Assembly (NCBI GenBank): GCA_047618185.1
Contig: JBLHKZ010000212.1
Location: 1 to 9,922, forward strand
Origin: JAYPEY01 sp047618185
GTDB taxonomy: Bacteria; Verrucomicrobiota; Verrucomicrobiia; Limisphaerales; JAYPEY01
Reading direction: 5' to 3'
Length of the DNA stretch: 9,922 bases
The notes under the pieces were generated by a model. The model did not search any database, had not been told where the DNA came from, and saw only the letters and a program-made list of their open reading frames with translations. The first letter of the stretch is position 1. Each line of letters opens with the position of its first letter. Both the position numbers and the translations under genes were made by a program. Below are positions 1 to 6,810 of this stretch, in pieces.

Positions 1-132
1 GGTCGGTATTGCCCCGTCGCTGCGGAAGTCGGATGGCCTATCGTTCGGGGTGGAAAGATCGGCCGACGGCGCGGGCGTGCAGGACGCCCACGCCGCCAGG
101 AGGCCGATCGTGATGGAGAGAAGCTGTTTCAC
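1..132 (-). CDS. N-terminus of an exported protein, probable lipoprotein (partial)
   Basis: Only the first 44 codons are inside the window; the gene runs off the left edge. From a GTG at 132-130 the peptide begins VKQLLSITIGLLAAWASC, a short basic start, a hydrophobic core and a Cys at residue 18. A Pro/Ser/Asp-rich stretch follows, as expected for a mature N-terminus. W-A-S before the Cys is a poor lipobox (position -3 is normally Leu), so cleavage by signal peptidase I after the following Ser-Ala is an alternative. A TTG two codons upstream or an ATG at 186-184 could also be the start. The ATG has an AAGGGG-like ribosome site but would give an over-long signal peptide. It is on the same strand as the efflux cluster and 134 bp beyond the His-rich lipoprotein, so it may be its last gene. 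The function cannot be told from this fragment. Confidence 0.5.
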   Translation of the reverse strand, partial: MKQLLSITIGLLAAWASCTPAPSADLSTPNDRPSDFRSDGAIPT

Positions 133-193
133 TTTCAATCTGGGCGGGCCTTGAAAGGCGTATAGGCAACTAGCTGGCAGACGCATCCCAGCC

Positions 194-228
194 CCTTCGA
201 CAGGCTTAGGACAGGCCCCTCCGAGGGG
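194..228. repeat. REP-like intergenic element with adjacent GC-rich hairpin
   Basis: Positions 194-215 hold CCTTCGACAGGCTTAGGAC plus three more bases. This closely resembles the CCTTCGACAGGCTCAGGAC type of short extragenic repeat that I remember being scattered through many bacterial genomes. Next to it, 216-228 forms a perfect 5-bp stem (CCCCT/AGGGG) with a 3-base loop. The element fills the gap between the His-rich lipoprotein gene and the partial gene at the left edge. It could act as a weak terminator or mRNA-stabilising structure, but no T-run follows on either strand. Only one copy is present here, so its repetitive nature is inferred from memory. Confidence 0.45.
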
Positions 229-266
229 GGGAACTGTGGCCTGGCGCCGATGTCCGGTTCCGCTGC

Positions 267-686
267 TTACTTCGTCAGCTTGGTCAAGTATTTGGCCGGG
301 GCTTTCTCGAAGTCCGGGACGCAGCTCTTGCAGCAGAACTTGACCTCCTGTCCTTCATGCACCTTGGCGACGGGGCCGCCCATGGAGTCGAGCTTCTCGC
401 CCGAAACGATGCAGACATCGAGCGTGTAGGGCTTGGCGTCGCCGGCCTTGCTGGCCATTGCCGCGCCATGTCCCTTGTCGCCATCGCCGTCCTTGTCATG
501 TCCGGCTCCTTCGCCCTCTTTGTCGTGGCCTTCTCCGTCGTGGTCATGTTCATGACCTTCGCCATGTTCATGGCCGTCGCCGTGATCATGTCCGGCGTGT
601 TCGTCTTCAACTTCGCCGCCGCAGCCGATGGCCAAAGCCAGCGTCGCGATCATGACGATTCCAAGTGTCCATTTGTTCTTCTTCAT
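267..686 (-). CDS. His-rich lipoprotein with C-terminal YHS/TRASH-like Cys domain
   Basis: This 139-residue protein starts with a lipoprotein signal peptide (KKNK, hydrophobic core, then A-I-G-C with Cys22 as the lipidated residue). Residues 25-74 are a low-complexity His/Gly/Asp/Glu region with eleven His between 30 and 73, a typical soft metal-binding linker. Residues 87-137 form a compact domain with C92 in YTLDVCIVSGEKL and C118, C119, C122 in KFCCKSC, ending PAKYL. This C-x(n)-FCCxxC pattern matches small YHS/TRASH-like metal-binding domains. A good ribosome site (AGAAGGA at 702-696) lies 9 bases before the ATG. The gene is 74 bp downstream of the CusA pump gene on the same strand, so co-transcription is likely. 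I infer that it is a membrane-anchored metal buffer or chaperone on the periplasmic or outer face. Copper, silver or zinc are all possible; the pump next door favours copper or silver. Confidence 0.85.
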   Translation of the reverse strand: MKKNKWTLGIVMIATLALAIGCGGEVEDEHAGHDHGDGHEHGEGHEHDHDGEGHDKEGEGAGHDKDGDGDKGHGAAMASKAGDAKPYTLDVCIVSGEKLDSMGGPVAKVHEGQEVKFCCKSCVPDFEKAPAKYLTKLTK

Positions 687-695
687 TTCGGTTTG

Positions 696-702
696 TCCTT
701 CT
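696..702 (-). promoter_or_regulatory. Ribosome binding site of the His-rich lipoprotein gene
   Basis: On the minus strand the sequence reads AGAAGGA, nine bases before the ATG at 686. It is one of the clearest Shine-Dalgarno sequences in the window. It supports both the start codon and independent translation of this gene despite the 74-bp gap from the upstream pump gene. Confidence 0.7.
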
Positions 703-760
703 GTGGGTTGTTGTGTGTGTGATTCGTTTCGCGTGAAAATTCTGATTGGGTCGCTTCAAT

Positions 761-3700
761 CTAGCTCAGTTGCGGCTCCTTTGGATCTATTTTCTTGTCG
801 TGCTTGAGCCGGGAGTCTCTGACATCCAGCCAGGCGCAATAGAGCAGGGGCGCGACGAATAGCGTCAACGCTGAAATTGCGGAGACGGCGCCGGGCGCCA
901 GCCGTGTGCGCAGGGCGAATTCCTTTGTCGCGCAGAATAGAACCGGGACGACGAACATGCTGATGGTGACGATCGCCATGCCGCCGAAGGTGGGGATCGC
1001 CATGGGCACCATGATGTCCGAGCCGCGACCGGTCGATGTGAGCACGGGGACGAGCGCGAGGATTGTGGTTGCTGAGGTCATCAGGCAGGGCCTCACACGC
1101 CGCAGCCCCGCCGCGATCACGGCGTCGCGAATTTCCCCGATGGTCTTCGGTGTTTTGTTGGCGAAGGACTGATTGAGAAAAGTTGTCATGATCACGCCAT
1201 CGTCGCTGGCGATGCCGAACAGCGCCAGGAAGCCAACCCAGACCGCGACGCTGAGATTGAAGGGGCGAACCTGAAACAGCTCGCGCAGATTAGCTCCGAA
1301 GACGTTGATGTCCAGGAAGCCGGGAAGTCCGTACAGCCACAGCAGGATGAAGCCGCCGGCCCAGGCGACGGCGATGCCGGTGAAGATCAGCATCGTATTG
1401 GCCGCGGATTTGAATTGCAGATAAAGGATGATGAAAATCGCGAACAGGGCCAGGGGCAGCACGATCATGAGCTGCTTCTCCGATCGCACCTGATTCTCAT
1501 AGGCGCCGGCGAAGGTGTAGCTGACGCCGTTGGGAAGATCGAACTCGCCCGAGGCAATTCTGGCCTTCAGGAAGGCGTCCGCTGTCTCGACCACATCGAC
1601 TTCCGCGAACCCGGGCTCCATGTCAAAAAGCACGTAGCCGATCAGGAAGGTGTCCTCGCTCTTGATGACTTGAGGTCCGCGAAGGTAGTTGATCGTCGCG
1701 AGCTGGCTCAGAGGGATCTGCGCGCCCGTGGGCGAGGGGACGAGAATGCGCTCAAGGCTTTCGGCGCTGTCGCGAAGTTCGCGTTGGTAGCGCACGCGCA
1801 CCGGATAGCGCTCGCGGCCCTCGACCGTGGTGGTGACGCGTTTGCCGCCGATCGCGACTTCGATGACTTCCTGGACTTGCGCCAGTTTGATGCCGTAACG
1901 GGCGATGGAGTTGCGGTCAATATCGATTTCAAGATAGGGCTTGCCGACGATGCGATCTGCGATGACGGCCGAGGCTTTGATGGACGGAACCTCCTTTAGA
2001 AAGCTTTCCATCTGAAGGCCGACCCTCTCGATGGTCGCCAGATCCGGCCCCTTGATTTTTACGCCCATGGGCGCGCGCATGCCGCTTTGCAGCATGACGA
2101 GTCGCGCGGCGATCGGCTGAAGTTTCGGCGCCGAGGTCGTGCCGGGAATCTCGGCGGCCTTGACGATCTCGTCCCAAATGTCGTCCGGCCTCCGAATGCC
2201 TGGCCAGGCGTTGCGGCCTTCGTTGAGCTTGGGCTTCAGAGCCCGACGCCAAAGGCGAAAAGGCGCGCCGCGTGAATCCGGAATCAACTGGCCGTCGGCG
2301 CCGCGTTGGAATTTGCCGGCAACGGTGTAGGGCTGCCCGTCCGGCGCCGGGACAGGCGCGCCAGCTTCGTCGCGAACGATGTCGTTTGCGTCCGGATCGA
2401 AGCGAAAGGTCAACCGATGGCCTTTGTCGTCGACGAGGAATTCGGGCCGGTAGTTGACGATGGTTTCGATCATCGAAATGGGCGCGGGATCGAGTGGAGT
2501 CTCGGCCCGGCCGAGTTTGCCAACCGCGGTTTCGACTTCCGGGATTTGGCTGATCAGAATGTCCTGTTTCTGAATCACATCCAACGCTTCCCCGATCGAG
2601 GCGTGCGGCATCGTGGTCGGCATGTAGAGGTAGGCGCCTTCGTCCAACGAGGGCATGAATTCCTTGCCTAGGCCGGGGAAGGCGTGCGCGACGTTGGAGA
2701 CTGCGGCGCTCGTGCGAACGCCTTTCGGGAGCCAACCGAATGTGCGATCGAAACCCAGCCAAATCGTCGCGCCCAAGATGACGATCGCGACCGGGATTGC
2801 GAGGAATACCGCCTTGAATCGGAGACACGCTGTGAGGACTCGCCGATAGGCCGCCTGGAAGCAGAATACGAAAATCAGCAGCCCGCCGATGAGACACGCG
2901 ACGAATACGACGTTGAGGGTCGCGCCGCGTTCGGGACCAAGCGGAAGCCAGTGATTGGCCAGTGTTACCGCGACGATCGCGGCCGCTGTCGCGTTGACGA
3001 GTCGCGGCGTCCAGCGTTTGACGGGCTCGGGGAGTCGCTCGGTCGCCAGCTGGTAAACCGCGAATCCGGTCAGTAGGAATCCAACCAGGAGCCAGCCGGT
3101 GAGCAGCGCGAACACCACTCCCAGTCCGGCGACGGCGCCGTAGACGATTCGTCGCAAGCGCTTTCCCTGAACCCCGCCGGCCAGCAGGGTATGGGCAAGT
3201 GGGGGGATGACTGTCAACGCGAGGAACGCCGAGGCGATCAGGGAGAGGATGGTCGTCCAGGCCAGGGGGCGGAAGAGCTTGCCTTCGGCGGCCTCCATGG
3301 TGAATACCGGCAGGAAGCTGATGATCGTCGTCGCGACCGCGGCCAACGCGGCTCCGCCGACTTCCCGCGAGGCGCTGAGCACGACCTGCAATCGATCCTC
3401 CGAAGGCTGCGCCTCTTCGAGTCGTTTCAGGATGTTTTCAGAAATGACGATGCCTATGTCGACCATCGTGCCAATGGCGATCGCGATGCCTGACAAGGCG
3501 ACGATGTTCGCGTCGACGCCCAGCAGTTTCATGCCGCCGAAACACATCAGGACGGCGAGGGGCACGAGTCCGGTGATCAGGATGGAGGTGCGCAAATGCA
3601 TCACCATCACGAGCACGACAATGATGGCGATCAGGATTTCCTCGGTGAGCGCGGACTTGAGCGTTTCGAGGGTTTCGTTGATGAGCCCGGTTCGATCGTA

Positions 3701-4810
3701 AAATGGCACGATGGTTAGTTGGCTGACGGTTCCGTCGGGCAGAACTTTTCGGGGCATGCCCGGCGAGATCTCGGCGATCTTCGCTTTGACGTTCTTGATC
3801 GCGGCCAGGGGGTTCTCCCCGTAGCGCACGACGACCACGCCGCCGACGGCTTCGGCCCCCGCTTTGTCCAGTAGCCCGCGTCGCAGCGCCGGGCCCATGG
3901 AGACGGTCGCCACGTTCTTGACGTAGATTGGCACGCTATCATTGACCTTGATGACGCTGTTTTCGACGTCCTCCAGAGATTCGATGAAACCCAGACCGCG
4001 AATGACGTACTCGACCGAATTGATCTCGATGGTTCGCGCGCCCACATCCACGTTGGACATTTTCACTGCCATGAAGACTTCGTCGAGACTCACCCCGTGG
4101 GCGCGCATGGCGTGGGGATCCACGTCGATCTGATATTCCTTTACGAAGCCGCCAACCGAGGCCACTTCGCTGACGCCTTCGGCCGCGAGCAGTCCGTAGC
4201 GCACGTACCAGTCCTGCGCGCTGCGGATCTCATCGAGATCCCAGCCGCCGGTGGGATTCCCCTGCGGATCGCGGCCTTCGATGGTGTACCAGTAAACCTG
4301 CCCAAGGGCGGTGGCGTCGGGGCCCAGCGCGGGTTGAACGCCGGCGGGCAGGGTTCCGGCGGGCAGGCTGTTCAACTTTTCGAGGATGCGTGACCGCGAC
4401 CAATAGAATTCCACGTCTTCCTTGAAGATCACGTAGATGGTCGAGAAGCCCATCATGGAATAGCAGCGCACGGTCTTCACGCCGGGCACGCCGAGCAGCG
4501 ACACGGTCAGCGGGTAGGTGATCTGGTCCTCCACGTCCTGCGGCGATCGCCCCATCCACGATGTAAATACGATTTGTTGGTTCTCGCCGATGTCCGGAAT
4601 GGCGTCGACGGGGACGGGGTCGCGCGGGAGTCCGCCGACCTTCCAGTCGAAGGGGGCAACCAGAACGCCCCAACCGATGAGAAAAGCGACGCCAAGGAAG
4701 ACGATGAGCTTGTTGCGCAGGCAGAATTCGATGACGGCGGAAAGGGGCGATGGGCGCGGAGCAAGGGGCGCTCCTTTCTCGATTGCGGGTGGTTCCTGCC
4801 GTGCGTTCAT
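761..4810 (-). CDS. cusA: CusA-type heavy-metal efflux RND pump, long form
   Basis: Inner-membrane proton-driven pump of the HME-RND family, exporting metal through the CusB adaptor and TolC-like channel. At 1349 residues it is about 300 longer than E. coli CusA (1047). An N-terminal membrane helix (about 34-54) leads into porter motifs such as DAIPDIGENQQIV (69-81). The TM4 motif IAIGTMVDIGIVISEN holds D451 and E458. The three methionines of the CusA Cu(I)/Ag(I) site are retained: M730 (EGAYLYMP), M780 (PAPISMIET) and M906 (ARLVMLQSGM), aligning with E. coli M573, M623 and M672. Extra material lies at 553-690 (additional hydrophobic helices), 791-890 (charged periplasmic insert), 1160-1182 and a C-terminal helix (about 1307-1327). 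At the TM10 and TM11 relay positions it has D1203 and C1242 where E. coli CusA has E939 and K984 (aligned from memory). The ATG overlaps the CusB stop by 4 bp, with GAGGGGAAG as ribosome site. Metal pump is certain; Cu/Ag specificity is likely. Confidence 0.95.
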   Translation of the reverse strand: MNARQEPPAIEKGAPLAPRPSPLSAVIEFCLRNKLIVFLGVAFLIGWGVLVAPFDWKVGGLPRDPVPVDAIPDIGENQQIVFTSWMGRSPQDVEDQITYPLTVSLLGVPGVKTVRCYSMMGFSTIYVIFKEDVEFYWSRSRILEKLNSLPAGTLPAGVQPALGPDATALGQVYWYTIEGRDPQGNPTGGWDLDEIRSAQDWYVRYGLLAAEGVSEVASVGGFVKEYQIDVDPHAMRAHGVSLDEVFMAVKMSNVDVGARTIEINSVEYVIRGLGFIESLEDVENSVIKVNDSVPIYVKNVATVSMGPALRRGLLDKAGAEAVGGVVVVRYGENPLAAIKNVKAKIAEISPGMPRKVLPDGTVSQLTIVPFYDRTGLINETLETLKSALTEEILIAIIVVLVMVMHLRTSILITGLVPLAVLMCFGGMKLLGVDANIVALSGIAIAIGTMVDIGIVISENILKRLEEAQPSEDRLQVVLSASREVGGAALAAVATTIISFLPVFTMEAAEGKLFRPLAWTTILSLIASAFLALTVIPPLAHTLLAGGVQGKRLRRIVYGAVAGLGVVFALLTGWLLVGFLLTGFAVYQLATERLPEPVKRWTPRLVNATAAAIVAVTLANHWLPLGPERGATLNVVFVACLIGGLLIFVFCFQAAYRRVLTACLRFKAVFLAIPVAIVILGATIWLGFDRTFGWLPKGVRTSAAVSNVAHAFPGLGKEFMPSLDEGAYLYMPTTMPHASIGEALDVIQKQDILISQIPEVETAVGKLGRAETPLDPAPISMIETIVNYRPEFLVDDKGHRLTFRFDPDANDIVRDEAGAPVPAPDGQPYTVAGKFQRGADGQLIPDSRGAPFRLWRRALKPKLNEGRNAWPGIRRPDDIWDEIVKAAEIPGTTSAPKLQPIAARLVMLQSGMRAPMGVKIKGPDLATIERVGLQMESFLKEVPSIKASAVIADRIVGKPYLEIDIDRNSIARYGIKLAQVQEVIEVAIGGKRVTTTVEGRERYPVRVRYQRELRDSAESLERILVPSPTGAQIPLSQLATINYLRGPQVIKSEDTFLIGYVLFDMEPGFAEVDVVETADAFLKARIASGEFDLPNGVSYTFAGAYENQVRSEKQLMIVLPLALFAIFIILYLQFKSAANTMLIFTGIAVAWAGGFILLWLYGLPGFLDINVFGANLRELFQVRPFNLSVAVWVGFLALFGIASDDGVIMTTFLNQSFANKTPKTIGEIRDAVIAAGLRRVRPCLMTSATTILALVPVLTSTGRGSDIMVPMAIPTFGGMAIVTISMFVVPVLFCATKEFALRTRLAPGAVSAISALTLFVAPLLYCAWLDVRDSRLKHDKKIDPKEPQLS

Positions 4811-6810
4811 TTCGATTTCTTCCCCTCGGACTGAGGGTCCGCGTTGTGATTGTGTCCCGCGTGATCGTCTTTCCCCGGCTCGGCTCCGACAGTCGCGCGC
4901 GTCTCAATGCTTAGTGTCAGATCGCCGCACTGGAACATCTTGCTCCCGTAGTAAGGATTTTCAGTTCCCTCCGTGGCCTGAAGCCAGTCGGCGCCTTTGC
5001 CGTTCAACGCCATCGGGCAATGGAAGATATTCGCCGGAGCGCTCGGGCTGGCCCCGAACTGTTTTAGCGCGGTGATCATGGCGATGGATACTCCCTCGAA
5101 CGCTTTGCGGGATTCGTCAATGGAACCGGCTGCGGCAATGGAGTCGCCGCCATTCTTCAGCGCCTTCGATTGGGCCATCCAGGCCATGTGGGCCTCGCCC
5201 TTGAGCAGAGTCATGTCGACTTTACCCAATGCCGCTTCAAGATTTTTCGCCGTCGATTTCGAGGCTTCAAATTCGTCTCCGCTCAATGCTTTTTGCAATT
5301 GAAGGTAAGCTTCGTAAACGCCGGTCAATTGGGCGTGGAAATCAGCCGGCGCGTCCAGCCTCTTTGACTTCGCCCCTTGTCCTTCCTCCGGATTCATCAT
5401 GCTGTTTCCGGCGCGGATCTGAATGGCGCTGTCGATTTTAAACGCGCCTCGGGTCACGATTCTGTCGCCCTCCTTGAGGCCGCTTTTGACCAGATACCAT
5501 TCACCCGCGCGCGGCCCAAGTTCGATCTCGACGCCCTCGTATTTGCCCGGGTCTCTCTCGACATACACCACTGCGCGTTTGCCGGTCTGCAAGGGGGCGG
5601 AGGCGGGAATAACCAGCGGCGCCTCGTCCTTGCCCGCGTCGGCGCGGACGTAGCCCAGGTCCTCGGCTTTCACCAGGGCCATCCCGCAAATGTCGCAATC
5701 GCCGGGGCCGTCCTTGACGATCTCGGGGTGCATCGGGCTAATCCACTTGCCGGCGAGGCCCGGGTCCATGACCTTGCCGCCCGTCGCCACTCTTGATCGA
5801 ACGATCGCCCGGACGAACATCTCGGGTTTCAGCCGGCCACGCTGATTGTCCACATTGACGCGAATCCTCACCGTGCGGGTTTTGGGATTGAGCACGGGAT
5901 CGATGAACGCAATGCGGCCGTGGAAGGTTTCCCCCGAGTAGGCTTCAGTTTCGAATTCGACATCCTGCCCGTAGTGGAGCCAGGCGAGGTCGGACTCGTA
6001 GGCGTCGAGCATCACCCACACTCGGGAAAGATCGGCGATCGTGTAGATGCGCGCCCCGGTCTGGACATACATGCCTTCGACCGCGTTCTTGTGCACCACG
6101 ATGCCGCTCATGGGGGCGTTGATGGTCAGATGTTCCTCAGGTTTTTCGCTGGCTTCGATGCGCGCGATCTGGTTGGTGTCCAGCCCCCACAGGCGAAGCT
6201 TCTCCCGACTGGAATCAACCGTGGTCAAGGCCCGCTGTTTGGCCAGGCCGGTTGCGCTGTTCTGCAGACTCGCCGCTGTCTTGACCGCTTGAATCAACGT
6301 CTGCTGCGCCTCCAGCAGTTCCGGGCTGTAGAGCCGAACCAGGTGGTCGCCCTTGGTGATGCTGACGCCGGTGTAATCGACAAACAGACGATCGAGCCGA
6401 CCCGGCACGCGCGAGGTGATGTGGCCCAGTCGGGTCTCGTCGTAGTCCACCTTGCCGACGAGCCGGATCGCGGCGTCAACGAACCGTCGCTCAACCGGCG
6501 AGGTTTGAATGCCGGCAAGCTTCTGAGCCGAAGGCGAAAGGGTCAGATCACGCGGGCCGTCGTTGGCGCCGGCGCCGCTCTTGACGGGGATCAACGCCAT
6601 CTGGCACTTGGGGCATTTCCCGGGGTCCGGCAGTTGAATCTCCGGATGCATGGAGCAGGTCCAGAATTTGATGTCGTCGGCGGGTGAAGCCGCGGTGGTC
6701 GAGTGCGAATGATCGTGTTCGTTCGTTGAGCTTCCGCTGCGACCGACCAGGAGGCCGCCGACGAAGGCGACGACAATTCCGATGGTTGTGAAAACGAGGG
6801 TCTTTTTCAT
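4807..6810 (-). CDS. cusB: CusB-type periplasmic adaptor with two HMBD modules and a DUF3347-like domain
   Basis: This 667-residue membrane-fusion protein bridges the RND pump and the outer-membrane channel. An N-terminal membrane anchor (about 4-23) is followed by a His cluster (HDHSHS, 32-37). A first heavy-metal-binding domain, FWTCSMHPEI...KCPKCQMAL, has C52, M54, H55, C66, C69 and M71. The lipoyl, hairpin and barrel regions run from about 115 to 340 (NAPMSGIVVHKNAVEGMYV at 231-249; KPEMFVRAIV at 328-337). A second HMBD sits at about 355-380 (WISPMHPEIV, then C372, C375, M377), in the linker before the membrane-proximal strands (400-465). Its first Cys position is Ser358. Residues 488-635 resemble DUF3347, ending HCPMALNGKGADWLQ...NPYYGSKMFQCG (C598, M600, M625, C628). 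The tail has DDHAGHNH (648-655). CusF is absent from the window, and the DUF3347-like domain may do its work. The ATG overlaps the channel gene's stop by 4 bp without a clear ribosome site, so coupling is expected. Confidence 0.95.
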   Translation of the reverse strand: MKKTLVFTTIGIVVAFVGGLLVGRSGSSTNEHDHSHSTTAASPADDIKFWTCSMHPEIQLPDPGKCPKCQMALIPVKSGAGANDGPRDLTLSPSAQKLAGIQTSPVERRFVDAAIRLVGKVDYDETRLGHITSRVPGRLDRLFVDYTGVSITKGDHLVRLYSPELLEAQQTLIQAVKTAASLQNSATGLAKQRALTTVDSSREKLRLWGLDTNQIARIEASEKPEEHLTINAPMSGIVVHKNAVEGMYVQTGARIYTIADLSRVWVMLDAYESDLAWLHYGQDVEFETEAYSGETFHGRIAFIDPVLNPKTRTVRIRVNVDNQRGRLKPEMFVRAIVRSRVATGGKVMDPGLAGKWISPMHPEIVKDGPGDCDICGMALVKAEDLGYVRADAGKDEAPLVIPASAPLQTGKRAVVYVERDPGKYEGVEIELGPRAGEWYLVKSGLKEGDRIVTRGAFKIDSAIQIRAGNSMMNPEEGQGAKSKRLDAPADFHAQLTGVYEAYLQLQKALSGDEFEASKSTAKNLEAALGKVDMTLLKGEAHMAWMAQSKALKNGGDSIAAAGSIDESRKAFEGVSIAMITALKQFGASPSAPANIFHCPMALNGKGADWLQATEGTENPYYGSKMFQCGDLTLSIETRATVGAEPGKDDHAGHNHNADPQSEGKKSK
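4819..4827 (-). promoter_or_regulatory. Ribosome binding site of cusA inside the end of cusB
   Basis: The minus strand reads GAGGGGAAG, 8 bases before the cusA ATG at 4810 and within the last codons of cusB. It confirms the ATG start that overlaps the cusB stop, and suggests that cusA can be reloaded as well as coupled. Confidence 0.6.

Noticed and set aside
500..610. Tandem-repeat-like DNA with recurring CATGTTCATG
   Set aside because: It is explained by the codons of the His/Gly/Glu-rich linker rather than by a separate DNA repeat.
357..722. 121-codon hydrophobic plus-strand frame opposite the His-rich lipoprotein
   Set aside because: The apparent membrane helix comes from reading His/Gly/Asp codons on the opposite strand. 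The minus-strand gene has a signal peptide, a ribosome site and a recognisable domain.
1929..2897. 322-codon minus-strand frame inside cusA
   Set aside because: It is an alternate frame of the pump gene, and its product is Arg/Ser/Pro-rich low-complexity sequence, typical of a shadow frame.
5920..6687. 255-codon plus-strand open frame opposite cusB
   Set aside because: It lies wholly antisense to a convincing gene and its translation shows no family motif. Long antisense frames are expected in G+C-rich DNA.
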